A stretch of DNA of 64,000 nt from Marinimicrobium agarilyticum DSM 16975 (GTDB lineage Bacteria; Pseudomonadota; Gammaproteobacteria; Pseudomonadales; Cellvibrionaceae). The notes under the pieces were generated by a model. That model was not told where the DNA came from and searched no databases. It worked only from the letters and a program-made list of their open reading frames with translations. Shown one piece after another: positions 55,065-63,756 of this stretch (the stretch's first letter is position 1; every line of letters starts with the position of its first letter). Made by a program: the position numbers and the translations under genes. The stretch lies in assembly GCF_000423345.1 (NCBI RefSeq), contig NZ_KE384008.1, positions 438,857 through 502,856 of the forward strand, written 5' to 3'.

Positions 55065-55718
55065 ATGTTCTACACACTATTGTCGATTTTTATTGTTCTG
55101 GTCGGTCTGATACTGGTTTACGCGGCCCTGCGCTTATTGGTCAAACGAAATTGGTTGATGGGGTTCGTGCGGGGTATTGTCGGTTTGGGCCTTATGGTAG
55201 TTGCGGTGTCGATGGCGTTGATCGCCTTTGATGTCTTCAGCTATCGTCAGATGGCACAGGAAGAGCCGGTGGCGACACTGAGTTTTGAACGTCTGGGGCA
55301 ACAGTATTTTGAAGCCACGCTGGTGCATAACAACGGCCGCGAAGAAACCTTTGAGCTTCGGGGAGACCAATGGCAGCTTGATGCCCGAATCATCAAATGG
55401 CGTGGTTTTATGGGTGGCCTCGGCATCAAACCGGGCTACCGGCTCGATCGTATCAGCGGACGCTACTACAGTCTGAGCGAGGAACGCTCGGCGGAGCGAA
55501 CCGTTTATTCGCTGGAGCAGGAGGGCTGGGGCCCCGACGTCTGGGCCTGGGCCAATGAAAATCCGGGCTGGCTCCCGGTGGTGGATGCTCGCTACGGCAG
55601 CGCGACCTTCGTACCCATGGCCGATAACGCACTGTTTGAAGTGCGCCTGTCCTCCACCGGACTTATGGCTCGGCCGCTGAACGAACCGGCCCGCGAGGCG
55701 GTCTCCTATTGGGAATAA
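55065..55718 (+). CDS. Conserved membrane protein, unknown function
   Basis: A 217-residue protein with two N-terminal hydrophobic segments (about 3-24 and 31-55), then a soluble beta-rich domain (AQEEPVATLSFERLGQQYFEATL, GDQWQLDARIIKW, PGYRLDRISGRYYSL, VDARYGSATFVPM). The second half is probably periplasmic. TAGGAAGG precedes the ATG. A similar gene follows nudC in Pseudomonas, so the location is conserved. Function is not known. Confidence 0.8.
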   Translation: MFYTLLSIFIVLVGLILVYAALRLLVKRNWLMGFVRGIVGLGLMVVAVSMALIAFDVFSYRQMAQEEPVATLSFERLGQQYFEATLVHNNGREETFELRGDQWQLDARIIKWRGFMGGLGIKPGYRLDRISGRYYSLSEERSAERTVYSLEQEGWGPDVWAWANENPGWLPVVDARYGSATFVPMADNALFEVRLSSTGLMARPLNEPAREAVSYWE

Positions 55719-55760
55719 GCCGGTCCTTCACATTCAAACGCATAACAACGGAGTAAAATT

Positions 55761-56822
55761 TTGGAATTTATCACTGATATCGGTCTGTTCCTCGCCAAAG
55801 CGGTGATCATCGTGGTCGCCATTGGCCTGGTCATCGGTTTGATCGCGGCGGCAGGCGCCAAGGGCAAGAAGAAGCTTGAAAAAGGTCACATCGAAGCGAC
55901 CAAACTGAATGATCGCTTCAAACACATGACCGATGCTTTAAAAAATGTGGCCCTGGACGACGCCGAGCGCAAGGCCGAGGCAAAAGCCGACAAGAAGCGT
56001 GAGAAAGCCGAACAGGCCGAGAAGAAAAAAGCGCTGAAAGCCAAAAGCGGTGACACCAAGGCGGATAAAAAGCGCGTCTACGTGCTCGACTTTGACGGTG
56101 ACATCAAGGCCTCGGCAACCGACAACCTGCGCGAAGAAATCAGCGCCGTCCTCAGTCTGGCCCGGTCTACGGATGAGGTGGTGGTCAAGCTCGAAAGCGG
56201 TGGTGGCCTGGTGCACAGCTACGGTCTGGCCTCGAGCCAACTGGCTCGCGTTCGGGATCGGCATATTCCCCTCACCGTATGTGTGGACAAAGTGGCCGCC
56301 AGTGGTGGCTACATGATGGCCTGCGTCGCCGACCGCATCCTGGCTGCGCCTTTTGCGGTACTGGGGTCCATCGGTGTGATCGCCCAACTGCCCAACTTCC
56401 ACCGTCTGCTCAAGAAGAGCAACATCGATTTCGAGATGTTTACCGCTGGCGAATACAAGCGTACCGTAACGATGTTTGGTGAGAACACGAAGAAGGGTCG
56501 GGACAAATTCGTTGAGGATCTGGAAGATACACATCTGCTGTTCAAGGAGTTTGTGTCGGAACACCGCCCGCAGGTGGATATCGGTAAGGTGGCGACGGGC
56601 GAGATCTGGTTTGGCCGTCGCGCGCAGGAAGTGAAGCTGGTGGATGATTTGAAGACCAGTGATGAGTATCTTTTGTCGCAGTCGGATAAGGCGGATATTT
56701 TCGAGGTGAAGTACGTTCAGAAGAAGTCGCTGCAGGAGAAGTTTGGTATGGCGGCAGAAGGCGCAGTGGATCGTTTACTCTTGCGCTGGTGGCAGCGGTC
56801 CAACAATCAGCGCTGGTTTTAG
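55761..56822 (+). CDS. sohB: Inner-membrane peptidase SohB (S49 family)
   Basis: Signal-peptide-peptidase-like serine protease (353 aa). An N-terminal membrane anchor (about 10-32) is followed by a basic coiled segment (KADKKREKAEQAEKKK) and the S49 domain with the nucleophile Ser in VDKVAASGGYMMAC; a lysine follows later. TTG 55761 has CGGAG upstream and no closer ATG. The giant-hairpin element 3 starts 28 bases after the stop. Confidence 0.92.
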   Translation: MEFITDIGLFLAKAVIIVVAIGLVIGLIAAAGAKGKKKLEKGHIEATKLNDRFKHMTDALKNVALDDAERKAEAKADKKREKAEQAEKKKALKAKSGDTKADKKRVYVLDFDGDIKASATDNLREEISAVLSLARSTDEVVVKLESGGGLVHSYGLASSQLARVRDRHIPLTVCVDKVAASGGYMMACVADRILAAPFAVLGSIGVIAQLPNFHRLLKKSNIDFEMFTAGEYKRTVTMFGENTKKGRDKFVEDLEDTHLLFKEFVSEHRPQVDIGKVATGEIWFGRRAQEVKLVDDLKTSDEYLLSQSDKADIFEVKYVQKKSLQEKFGMAAEGAVDRLLLRWWQRSNNQRWF

Positions 56823-56849
56823 TATAGTTGAGCGGTATTTTTGAAGTAC

Positions 56850-56961
56850 GGTCTTGGGGTGGGTGTACCGGTTGGAGACCCGCCGTGAATACATCCCTGT
56901 AGGCTTCTCATCGGCATCCATGCCTCAGAGAGTCTCCAACCGGTACACCCACCCCAAGACC
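56850..56961 (+). repeat. Giant hairpin copy 5 (type B2, plus orientation)
   Basis: Perfect 30-bp stem (56850-56879 with 56932-56961). The loop of 52 nt starts CCGCCGTGAA, with arm TACA-TCCC-TGTA and the standard second half. The arm core GGTGTACCGGTTGGAGAC resembles copy 4. Confidence 0.93.
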
Positions 56962-57016
56962 TCCGTGCCACGAATAAACCATATTGATCCTGCCCAAGCC
57001 TGTTTGTTGGCACAGA

Positions 57017-57128
57017 GGCAAGGGAGGGGGTAGGTACCTCGTGGACTCTCTGAGGCATGGATGCCGATGAGAAGCCCCCATGGATGGGTTCACGGCGGGT
57101 CCACGAGGTACCTACCCCCTCCCTTGCC
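57017..57128 (-). repeat. Giant hairpin copy 6 (type B1, minus orientation)
   Basis: Perfect 30-bp stem (57017-57046 with 57099-57128). The minus-strand loop is the same as copy 3 (arm CCCA-TCCA-TGGG). The arm differs from copy 3 chiefly by a GGTAGGTACC-versus-GGTAGGTAGG change, with the complementary change on the other arm. Confidence 0.93.
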
Positions 57129-57177
57129 GGACGCGACAGAAACCACCCATCCCAGAGTTTATTTGAGGTCTCTAAAG

Positions 57178-57831
57178 ATGTTCTTCGGAAGCAGAAAGCT
57201 GGAAATGCCCACGCGGGAAAAAGCGCTGCCCGGTCGGGACGAGCCCATGAAACTCGAAGGCGAGCAGGCTAAACACTTTGTCAAAGGTACCCCGATAGTG
57301 CCACCGTTCCCAGAGGGTTTAGAACAAATCGTCGTCGGCATGGGCTGCTTCTGGGGCGCCGAACGCTGCTTCTGGCAACTGCCCGGGGTCTACACCACCG
57401 CCGTCGGGTACGCCGCCGGATATACCCCCAACCCCACCTACGAAGAAGTCTGCTCCGGCTACACCGGCCACAACGAAGTCGTCCTCGTTGTATTCGACCC
57501 CAAAGTCGCACCGCTAGAGACCGTACTCAAAACCTTCTGGGAAAACCACGACCCCACCCAGGGCATGCAGCAAGGCAATGACCGGGGCACCCAATACCGC
57601 TCCGGCATCTACGCCTCCAATGAGCAACAGCTAGACGCCGCCGAAGCCTCGCGCGATCGCTATCAGGCCGCGTTGCAAAGAGCGGGGAAGGGGCAGATTA
57701 CCACCGAAATTCTCGAAGCTGGCCCGTTCTACTACGCCGAAACTTACCACCAGCAATACCTGGCGAAGAATCCCGGCGGTTATTGCGGCCTGGGTGGAAC
57801 GGGCGTGGCGTGCCCGGGCGGAGTCGCCTGA
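57178..57831 (+). CDS. msrA: Peptide methionine sulfoxide reductase A
   Basis: Reduces methionine-S-sulfoxide in proteins (217 aa). The catalytic Cys57 is in [12 protein letters not shown]. Resolving cysteines C203 and C212 are in the C-terminal [18 protein letters not shown] is about 11 bases before the ATG at 57178. A longer frame reaching into the giant hairpin is not part of the protein. A strong terminator follows. Confidence 0.95.
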   Translation: MFFGSRKLEMPTREKALPGRDEPMKLEGEQAKHFVKGTPIVPPFPEGLEQIVVGMGCFWGAERCFWQLPGVYTTAVGYAAGYTPNPTYEEVCSGYTGHNEVVLVVFDPKVAPLETVLKTFWENHDPTQGMQQGNDRGTQYRSGIYASNEQQLDAAEASRDRYQAALQRAGKGQITTEILEAGPFYYAETYHQQYLAKNPGGYCGLGGTGVACPGGVA

Positions 57832-57845
57832 AAAGCGTCCAGCCA

Positions 57846-57882
57846 TAAAAAAACGCCGGCCCCTTTCAGGCCGGCGTTTTTG
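57846..57882. terminator. Bidirectional terminator after msrA
   Basis: AAAACGCCGGCC/GGCCGGCGTTTT stem with a 7-base loop, A and T tracts on both sides; it lies between convergent msrA and the thioredoxin-like gene. Confidence 0.9.
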
Positions 57883-57903
57883 GTTTTACCCGCGTCTTTA
57901 GAC

Positions 57904-58239
57904 TTAGAGAAAATCCAGGTCCGGATTGTCCTTCATGATCTCCTTCAGTTCATCGGACTCACTGGTTTCCTGCTCCAGCACCTCCCGTACGAACTTCAGG
58001 TAGACGGTGTAGATCTCCGGCGCTTGACCTTCGCGCTCCACCACAAAGAATGGTGCCCGGTTGACCTGGTGCTCGCGTGCCAGCTGAAGGCCGGGGCTGT
58101 CCGGATCGCGCTCGTCCGCGATCAGGATCTCGTCAATGCGGTCCATATGCCCCGATTGCTCGAGCTTTTCCAGGACGTCGGCACATTTGGCGCAGGGGGA
58201 CCCGTCTTGCAGGATTTTCTTAACCAGCGTGATGGTCAT
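57904..58239 (-). CDS. Thioredoxin-like protein next to cysH
   Basis: A 111-residue thioredoxin-fold protein with a CAKC redox pair (C16, C19) in ILQDGSPCAKCADVLEKL, and an APFFVV stretch around residues 62-67 holding the usual cis-proline region. It has a longer C-terminal tail rich in acidic residues. It is 38 bases downstream of cysH on the same strand, so it may serve as electron donor to the sulfonucleotide reductase. That role is inferred from position only. Confidence 0.78.
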   Translation of the reverse strand: MTITLVKKILQDGSPCAKCADVLEKLEQSGHMDRIDEILIADERDPDSPGLQLAREHQVNRAPFFVVEREGQAPEIYTVYLKFVREVLEQETSESDELKEIMKDNPDLDFL

Positions 58240-58277
58240 AACCTTACCTCACTGCTCGGTGTTGCAAACCGATGCGA

Positions 58278-59003
58278 TTACTTTACGTTGTCGCCGTGCA
58301 GGCCGCACTCTTTCTTGGTGGCTTCTTCCCACCACCAACGGCCTTCCCGCTCGTGCTGGCCGGGGCCGATCGGACGGGTGCAAGGCTCGCATCCAATAGA
58401 AACGAAACCACGATCGTGGAGTTCGTTGTAGGGAATCTCCATCGCGCGAATATAGTCCCACACCTCCTGGGAGCTCCAGTTGGCCAAGGGGTTGAACTTC
58501 ACAAGCCGGCCGTCGGGGCGTGCGAACAGCTTGTCATCCTGAATCACGGGGATGCCCATGCGGGTGCCTGGGCTCTGGTCTTTGCGCTGGCCGGTGATCC
58601 AGGCGTCCACTTCCTGCAGCTTTTTCCGCAGAGGGCCGATCTTCCGGATACCACAGCACTCCTGGTGACCGTCCTGGTAAAAACTGAACAAACCCTTCTT
58701 GCGAACCATGTCGCGCAGCGCTTCCGGGTCGGGGGAGAGTACATCGATATCGACGCCGTAATGCTCACGCACCCGCTCGATAAAGCGATAGGTCTCAGCG
58801 TGTAGTCGGCCGGTGTCGAGGACGAACACCTTGATGTCCGGGCGAATCTGGTGGGCCATGTGCACCAGCACCACGTCTTCGGCCCCACTGAAAGACACCA
58901 CGATATTGTCAAACTCATTCAACGCGAACTCGATGACTTTTTGAGGGGACGCTTTCTGCAGTTCGTCGTCCAGGTCGACGGTATTGAGTAATTCACTCGT
59001 CAT
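58278..59003 (-). CDS. cysH: Assimilatory adenylylsulfate (APS/PAPS) reductase
   Basis: Reduces activated sulfate to sulfite with thioredoxin (241 aa). It has the P-loop-like [14 protein letters not shown] and the cysteine pairs ECCGIRK and GCEPCTRP that bind a [4Fe-4S] cluster, which marks the APS-type enzyme of Pseudomonas and plants rather than E. coli PAPS reductase. The C-terminal KKECGLH has the catalytic Cys. The start at 59003 (GGAAG upstream) is preferred to 59018. Confidence 0.93.
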   Translation of the reverse strand: MTSELLNTVDLDDELQKASPQKVIEFALNEFDNIVVSFSGAEDVVLVHMAHQIRPDIKVFVLDTGRLHAETYRFIERVREHYGVDIDVLSPDPEALRDMVRKKGLFSFYQDGHQECCGIRKIGPLRKKLQEVDAWITGQRKDQSPGTRMGIPVIQDDKLFARPDGRLVKFNPLANWSSQEVWDYIRAMEIPYNELHDRGFVSIGCEPCTRPIGPGQHEREGRWWWEEATKKECGLHGDNVK

Positions 59004-59482
59004 TGATTCTTCCATCATTGAATTGGCTCATCACGGGCGGAGAAGAATACCAGAGCGATGATTAACTTCCTAATACCCAAACTTTATGAGGTTATAGCGC
59101 CTTTTCAGAGGACTTGAAGGTCCTTGTTGAAGTGAAATATGACGGCCGTGAAACAATGGCTAAAATATGGTCGTTTTGAGCGTTTTACGCACAGCATCTT
59201 GTGGTTTTTGAGTGCCGGATGCCTACATGTTGGTGAAAATTCCGGCAAATTGGTCGTATTTTCGCTAATCAGTCCGTTTAAAATGGCATATAAAAACATT
59301 TTATAATCGCTTTCGGGTATATGTTCCACGTGAAAACGCCTCGGACGCCGAAATGCTGACAAGGGAGGCTAAACGCTGTGCTGCAGGGCGGTCTCAGTTG
59401 CGTTTGGCGGGGGAAACCGGTAAATTTCTCCATTTTTCGGGCCACGGGTCCGATTTCAAATACTGTAAACTTGGGGGTAAGC
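59004..59482. other. Divergent control region between cysH and thrH
   Basis: About 480 bases, AT-rich from 59040 to 59310. No convincing gene is present; an 85-codon minus-strand frame has no ribosome site or family signature. Features seen are a TATAAT at 59302-59307 facing thrH and an ATAAAA-ACA-TTTTAT palindrome at 59290-59304. A sulfur-responsive LysR (CysB-type) site upstream of cysH would be expected but I cannot fix it. Confidence 0.5.
59302..59307 (+). promoter_or_regulatory. -10 box facing thrH
   Basis: Perfect TATAAT overlapping an AT-rich palindrome; the -35 area is weak. The implied leader is about 170 nt. Confidence 0.4.
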
Positions 59483-60100
59483 GTGGAATTAGCCTGTCTC
59501 GACCTGGAAGGGGTCCTGGTGCCAGAAATCTGGATCGAATTCGCCAAGGTAACCGGCATCGAAGAGTTGAAGGCGACCACTCGTGACATTCCGGATTACG
59601 ATGTGCTGATGAAGCAGCGCCTGCGCATTCTGGAAGAGAACAACCTCGGTCTGAATGAAATTCAGGAAGTGATCGCGACGCTGAAGCCTCTGGAAGGCGC
59701 GCCGGAGTTTGTCGACTGGCTGCGCGAGCGCTTTCAGGTCATTATTCTCTCTGACACCTTTTACGAGTTCTCCCAGCCGCTGATGCGTCAGCTGGGTTTC
59801 CCGACGCTGCTCTGCCACCGTTTGCAGGTCAATGAGCAGGGCAAAGTGGTGGACTACACCCTGCGCCAGAAGGACCCCAAGCGCCAGTCGGTTCTGGCGC
59901 TCAAAACCCTGTATTACCGGATTATTGCCGCGGGTGATTCCTACAACGACACCACCATGCTGGGTGAAGCCGATGCCGGGATCTTGTTTCATGCGCCGCA
60001 GAACGTGATTGATGAGTTTCCGCAGTTCCCGGCCGTGCACAATTATGAAGACCTGAAGAAAGCCTTTATCACCGCCAGTAATCGCGACCTGTCTCTCTAG
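59483..60100 (+). CDS. thrH: Phosphoserine phosphatase / homoserine kinase ThrH
   Basis: HAD-family enzyme (205 aa) with phosphoserine:homoserine phosphotransferase activity in P. aeruginosa. Motif I is ACLDLEGVLVPEIWI, in which the second catalytic Asp of DxDGT is replaced by Glu (DLEG), a ThrH hallmark. Motif II is IILSDTFYEF and motif IV is AAGDSYNDTTMLGEA. GTG 59483 with GGGGG upstream is the start; a longer frame upstream is not conserved. Confidence 0.93.
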   Translation: MELACLDLEGVLVPEIWIEFAKVTGIEELKATTRDIPDYDVLMKQRLRILEENNLGLNEIQEVIATLKPLEGAPEFVDWLRERFQVIILSDTFYEFSQPLMRQLGFPTLLCHRLQVNEQGKVVDYTLRQKDPKRQSVLALKTLYYRIIAAGDSYNDTTMLGEADAGILFHAPQNVIDEFPQFPAVHNYEDLKKAFITASNRDLSL

Positions 60101-60113
60101 CGATTAATGGCAG

Positions 60114-60144
60114 CGGCCCCGTCAGTGATCGGCGGACGGGGCCG
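60114..60144. repeat. Hairpin between convergent thrH and pabB
   Basis: Perfect 10-bp stem CGGCCCCGTC/GACGGGGCCG with an 11-base loop. No T tract follows on the plus strand. A shared terminator is possible. Confidence 0.55.
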
Positions 60145-60151
60145 ACCCGCT

Positions 60152-61543
60152 TTAACAATCGGTGCCGAAGGCGCTTTTCAGCGTGTCCATCAGAACCCTG
60201 ACCTTGTTCCAGCTCTCCTCATATTCACTCTCCGCTTCCGAGTCGGCCACGATTCCACCGCCGCCCCAGCAATAGATCCGGTCCCGGTCGCACACCAGGG
60301 TGCGAATGGCGATGTTGGTGTCCATGTTGCCGTCGGCGCTCAGGTAGCCAAGACTGCCGCAGTACACCGAGCGGCGGCAGGGCTCCAGCTCCTCGATAAT
60401 CTCCATCGCCCGGATCTTGGGGGCACCGGTAATCGAGCCTCCCGGAAAGCTGCCTTGCAGCAGGTCCAGTGCTGTTGCGCCGGGCCGCAGGTCGCCGGTG
60501 ACGGTGCTGACCAGATGGTGGACGTTCGCGAAGCTCTGCAGCTCGAACAACTGCGGTACCTCTACCCGGTCGCAGCTTTTGCTCAGGTCATTGCGCAGCA
60601 GGTCGACAATCATGAGATTTTCCGCCCGGTTCTTAAGGCTTCGAGCCAGAGCCTCTCCCTCGGCGCGGTCCTCGACCGGGTCGGCGCGCCTGGGGGCGGT
60701 CCCTTTGATGGGTTTGGTTTCCACCCGGCCGTCGCGCACCGCCACAAAGCGCTCGGGAGAGAGGCTGATGACGGCCCCTTCGGGCAGCGGCAGGTAGCCC
60801 GAGAAAGGCGAGGGCAGCGCCCGGCGCAAGGCCAGGAAGCCGAGCGCCGGGTTGCCTTCAAATCGGGCGCTGAAGCGCTGTGCGAAGTTGGCCTGGTAGC
60901 AGTCGCCCGCGTCGATATAGCGTTGTATGCGGGCGACGCGATCGAGATACATCTCCCTGGAAATATCTGGAGAAAAACGGCTAATTTTCAGCTGGTTACG
61001 AGTATTTCCGAGAAAATGCTTTAACGTTGATTTCGGGTCTTTGGAGAGCAGGCGCCGCCTTAGCGACTCAAGGTTCACTTCGGGCCGGACCACCAGGAAA
61101 GCCCGCTCGGTGTGGTGGTCCTGAATAATGGCCCAGTCATAAAAGCCGAGCCACAGGTCGGGCAGGGCGACGTCAGCCTGCGCCTGCTGGGGCAGCTGTT
61201 CCAGCCGGCGCGCGAGATCGTAACCAAAGTAGCCAATGGCACCGGGAATAAAGGGCAGGTCGGGTACGGCCCTCAAGGGCGGGCCCTGCCACCGGCGGAT
61301 CACATTGAGCGGATTGTCTTCGGTGAGTTCCACTGTCTTGTCGGCGGCTTCGACCCGGGTCTGGTGGCCTCGTGTGCTGATCTGTAGGCGGGGTTCCGCG
61401 GCGAGGATGTCGTACCGGCCGTACTGACTGCCCGGGTGGCCGCTATCGAGCCAGGCCGGGGAGGCCATCTCGGCCAGCAGGGCGAACCAATGGGCGCTGT
61501 CCGTGTAATAGGGCAGGGATATAACCTGGGGGCTGGGCCGCAT
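60152..61543 (-). CDS. pabB: Aminodeoxychorismate synthase component I
   Basis: Uses chorismate and ammonia to make aminodeoxychorismate (463 aa from 61543). It belongs to the anthranilate synthase I family, with [18 protein letters not shown], the PabB-typical PIKGTAPR with the acyl-accepting Lys, [10 protein letters not shown] and [13 protein letters not shown] at the end of the active site. An earlier ATG at 61579 is possible. Its product is handled by PabC (20.2 kb in this window). Confidence 0.93.
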   Translation of the reverse strand: MRPSPQVISLPYYTDSAHWFALLAEMASPAWLDSGHPGSQYGRYDILAAEPRLQISTRGHQTRVEAADKTVELTEDNPLNVIRRWQGPPLRAVPDLPFIPGAIGYFGYDLARRLEQLPQQAQADVALPDLWLGFYDWAIIQDHHTERAFLVVRPEVNLESLRRRLLSKDPKSTLKHFLGNTRNQLKISRFSPDISREMYLDRVARIQRYIDAGDCYQANFAQRFSARFEGNPALGFLALRRALPSPFSGYLPLPEGAVISLSPERFVAVRDGRVETKPIKGTAPRRADPVEDRAEGEALARSLKNRAENLMIVDLLRNDLSKSCDRVEVPQLFELQSFANVHHLVSTVTGDLRPGATALDLLQGSFPGGSITGAPKIRAMEIIEELEPCRRSVYCGSLGYLSADGNMDTNIAIRTLVCDRDRIYCWGGGGIVADSEAESEYEESWNKVRVLMDTLKSAFGTDC

Positions 61544-61583
61544 GGAAAAGAATCGGAACTCGTGGCGAAAAACCGACATTCTA

Positions 61584-61599
61584 GCATGGGAACCCATGC
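61584..61599. promoter_or_regulatory. Perfect 16-bp palindrome upstream of rimO
   Basis: GCATGGG-AA-CCCATGC in the divergent pabB/rimO region, about 20 bases upstream of the rimO -10 box. It resembles an operator. Confidence 0.5.
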
Positions 61600-61618
61600 A
61601 AACCGCCGTATTAACGCC

Positions 61619-61624
61619 TACAAT
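61619..61624 (+). promoter_or_regulatory. -10 box of the rimO promoter
   Basis: TACAAT 35 bases before the rimO start, without a good -35 box. Confidence 0.4.
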
Positions 61625-61658
61625 AGCGCCCTTTTCTGCACCTCGAGAGTCACACCCT

Positions 61659-62999
61659 ATGAAGCACACTCCCACCGTCGGCTTTGTCAGCCTGGGCTGT
61701 CCCAAAAACCTTGTGGATTCCGAACGGATCCTGACGCAGTTGCGGACCGAGGGCTACCAGATCGTCCCCAGCTACAATGACGCGGACATGGTGATTGTGA
61801 ACACCTGCGGTTTTATCGACAGCGCCGTGGAAGAATCTCTGGGAACCATTGGTGAAGCCCTGAAAGAGAACGGGAAGGTGCTGGTGACCGGCTGTCTGGG
61901 GGTGAAAGAGGATGAGATTCGTGAGGTTCATCCTGGGGTGCTCGGCATTTCCGGCGCTCACGCCTATGAAAAGGTGCTCGATCAGGTGCACCAGCATCTG
62001 CCGCCCAGCCAGGACCACAACCCTTTTGTAGACCTGGTGCCGCCTCAGGGCATCAAGCTGACGCCGCGTCATTACGCTTACCTGAAGATTTCCGAGGGCT
62101 GTAACCATAAGTGCAGCTTCTGCATCATCCCGGATATGCGGGGCAAGCTCGTCAGCCGGCCTGTTGGTCAGGTAATGAGCGAAGCCGAGCGTCTGGCCAA
62201 AGCTGGTGTGAAAGAGCTGCTGGTGATTTCCCAGGACACCTCGGCCTACGGCGTGGATATCAAGTACAAGACCGATTTCTGGGACGGCCGTCCGCTCAAG
62301 ACCGACATGCTCAAACTCTGTGAGGCGCTGGGAGAGCTCGGCGTCTGGGTGCGCCTGCACTATGTCTACCCGTATCCCCACGTGGACAACGTCATCCCGC
62401 TGATGGCGGAGGGTAAAATTCTTCCCTATCTGGACATCCCCTTTCAGCACGCCAGCCCCCGAATGCTCAAATTGATGCGACGCCCCGGTCAGGTAGAGAG
62501 AACCCTTGAGCGCATCAAAAGCTGGCGCGAACAGGTACCGGACCTGACCATTCGCTCTACGTTTATTGTCGGCTTTCCCGGTGAGACCGAAGACGACTTT
62601 CAGCAGCTGCTGGAGTTTCTCGAAGAGGCGGAGCTGGATCGCGTCGGTTGTTTCCAGTATTCACCGGTAGAAGGGGCGGCGGCGAACGAGCTGCCGGATC
62701 CGGTACCGGACGATGTAAAGCAGGAGCGGTTCGAGCGCTTTATGGCGGTGCAGCAGGGCATCTCCGCCCGGCGCCTGCAAGCCAAAATCGGGCGCACCCT
62801 GGAAGTGCTTATCGACGAAGTGGACGAAGAAGGGGCAATCGGTCGCAGCTATGCCGATGCACCGGAAATTGATGGCCTCGTCTACCTCAACGGCGAGCAG
62901 GGCATGCAGCCCGGTGACAAAGTCATGGTCAAGATTGAGCAGGCGGATGAGTACGACTTGTGGGGAAGTGTGGATCGCGCCACCACAGCCAGCCACTGA
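61659..62999 (+). CDS. rimO: Ribosomal protein S12 methylthiotransferase RimO
   Basis: Radical-SAM methylthiotransferase (446 aa) acting on Asp88 of ribosomal protein S12. The first cluster ligands are C14, C50 and C79. The radical-SAM triad is C148-x3-C152-x2-C155 ([10 protein letters not shown]). A C-terminal TRAM domain (about 370-440) is present. ATG 61659 matches the normal [14 protein letters not shown] start. Its last 71 bases overlap the convergent membrane-protein gene. Confidence 0.95.
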   Translation: MKHTPTVGFVSLGCPKNLVDSERILTQLRTEGYQIVPSYNDADMVIVNTCGFIDSAVEESLGTIGEALKENGKVLVTGCLGVKEDEIREVHPGVLGISGAHAYEKVLDQVHQHLPPSQDHNPFVDLVPPQGIKLTPRHYAYLKISEGCNHKCSFCIIPDMRGKLVSRPVGQVMSEAERLAKAGVKELLVISQDTSAYGVDIKYKTDFWDGRPLKTDMLKLCEALGELGVWVRLHYVYPYPHVDNVIPLMAEGKILPYLDIPFQHASPRMLKLMRRPGQVERTLERIKSWREQVPDLTIRSTFIVGFPGETEDDFQQLLEFLEEAELDRVGCFQYSPVEGAAANELPDPVPDDVKQERFERFMAVQQGISARRLQAKIGRTLEVLIDEVDEEGAIGRSYADAPEIDGLVYLNGEQGMQPGDKVMVKIEQADEYDLWGSVDRATTASH

Positions 63000-63627
63000 T
63001 GCCGTAAAACCCGACCATGGCCCAGGCGAAATTCCACTCGACGATGTTTTTCGCCTCGTACTCAAAGGCCGGTTGGGTGATATCGATGGTCAACGAGACA
63101 AACCCCCAAAGCCACTGAAGGCTCACCAGAGCAAACTGCCAGCGCACCAGTCGCAGCGTTCGGGCGGGCAACTGGTGGCGCGCTGAGAACAGGGATTGCA
63201 CGCACAGCAGCTGGGCCAGAAGGGCAAAGGCAAAGTGGAAAATAATTCCCGTGCGGCGCATAAACTCATAAAAACCGCTGCCTGAGCCGAGATAGTTGGC
63301 GTAAAGCACCAGTGCCAGAGCCGAAATCACGCCCAACCAGAGGGCGACCGTATGGCGCCGACGCGGGCCCACCCGCTGGGTGAGCCAGTGCCACTGCAGC
63401 CACCAGTAGATCGCCAGCAGCATGCTCAGTGGCATCATCAACCCCCGAAACAGAAATAATGCATCGCCGTAGCGGGCCGCTCCGCTGATGGAGGTACAGC
63501 CGTGGGTGAAGGGGAAGCAGGCTACCACTGAGCCCTGATACAACGAAATGGCGTAGGAGCCGGTCACAGCCAGCAGTGGCACCACACAGTTCAGCCAGGC
63601 AATGGCGGACGGCAGGCGTGCGGTCAT
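62929..63627 (-). CDS. Multi-span membrane protein, unknown family
   Basis: A 232-residue protein with about six hydrophobic segments. The start at 63627 ([14 protein letters not shown]) is preferred as a longer frame adds an unlikely leader. A short central loop [30 protein letters not shown] is reminiscent of Frag1/DRAM/Sfk1-type proteins, but I hold this weakly. Its 3' end overlaps the last 71 bases of rimO on the opposite strand. Confidence 0.7.
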   Translation of the reverse strand: MTARLPSAIAWLNCVVPLLAVTGSYAISLYQGSVVACFPFTHGCTSISGAARYGDALFLFRGLMMPLSMLLAIYWWLQWHWLTQRVGPRRRHTVALWLGVISALALVLYANYLGSGSGFYEFMRRTGIIFHFAFALLAQLLCVQSLFSARHQLPARTLRLVRWQFALVSLQWLWGFVSLTIDITQPAFEYEAKNIVEWNFAWAMVGFYGISGWLWWRDPHFPTSRTHPPAQS

Positions 63628-63756
63628 CGGAGCGCTCTCCAGGTAATTTTCACAAGCTGCGAACCAAGCCACAAAACACCAAGGTGGCATTGGCAACCTC
63701 ATTGGCTTCTTATAGGCTACCAAGCTCCGCAACAACAATAAACGAGGTTAAGGACC

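Larger units (their letters stand above)
56850..57128. repeat. Composite inverted-hairpin element 3
   Basis: Copies 5 and 6 with a 55-base spacer that begins CTCCGTGCCA (56961-56970) and ends TGGCACAGAG (57008-57017). Read on the minus strand it gives the same order as element 2 (B1 then B2, with the same spacer ends), so it is an inverted copy of that unit. Located between sohB and msrA, 49 bases before the msrA start. Confidence 0.88.

Noticed and set aside
47460-57128. Giant hairpin pairs as ends of an insertion sequence
   Set aside because: Spacers of 55-96 bases hold no transposase; at most they are non-autonomous elements mobilised in trans.
59105-59362. An 85-codon minus-strand frame between cysH and thrH
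   Set aside because: AT-rich control region, no Shine-Dalgarno and no family resemblance.
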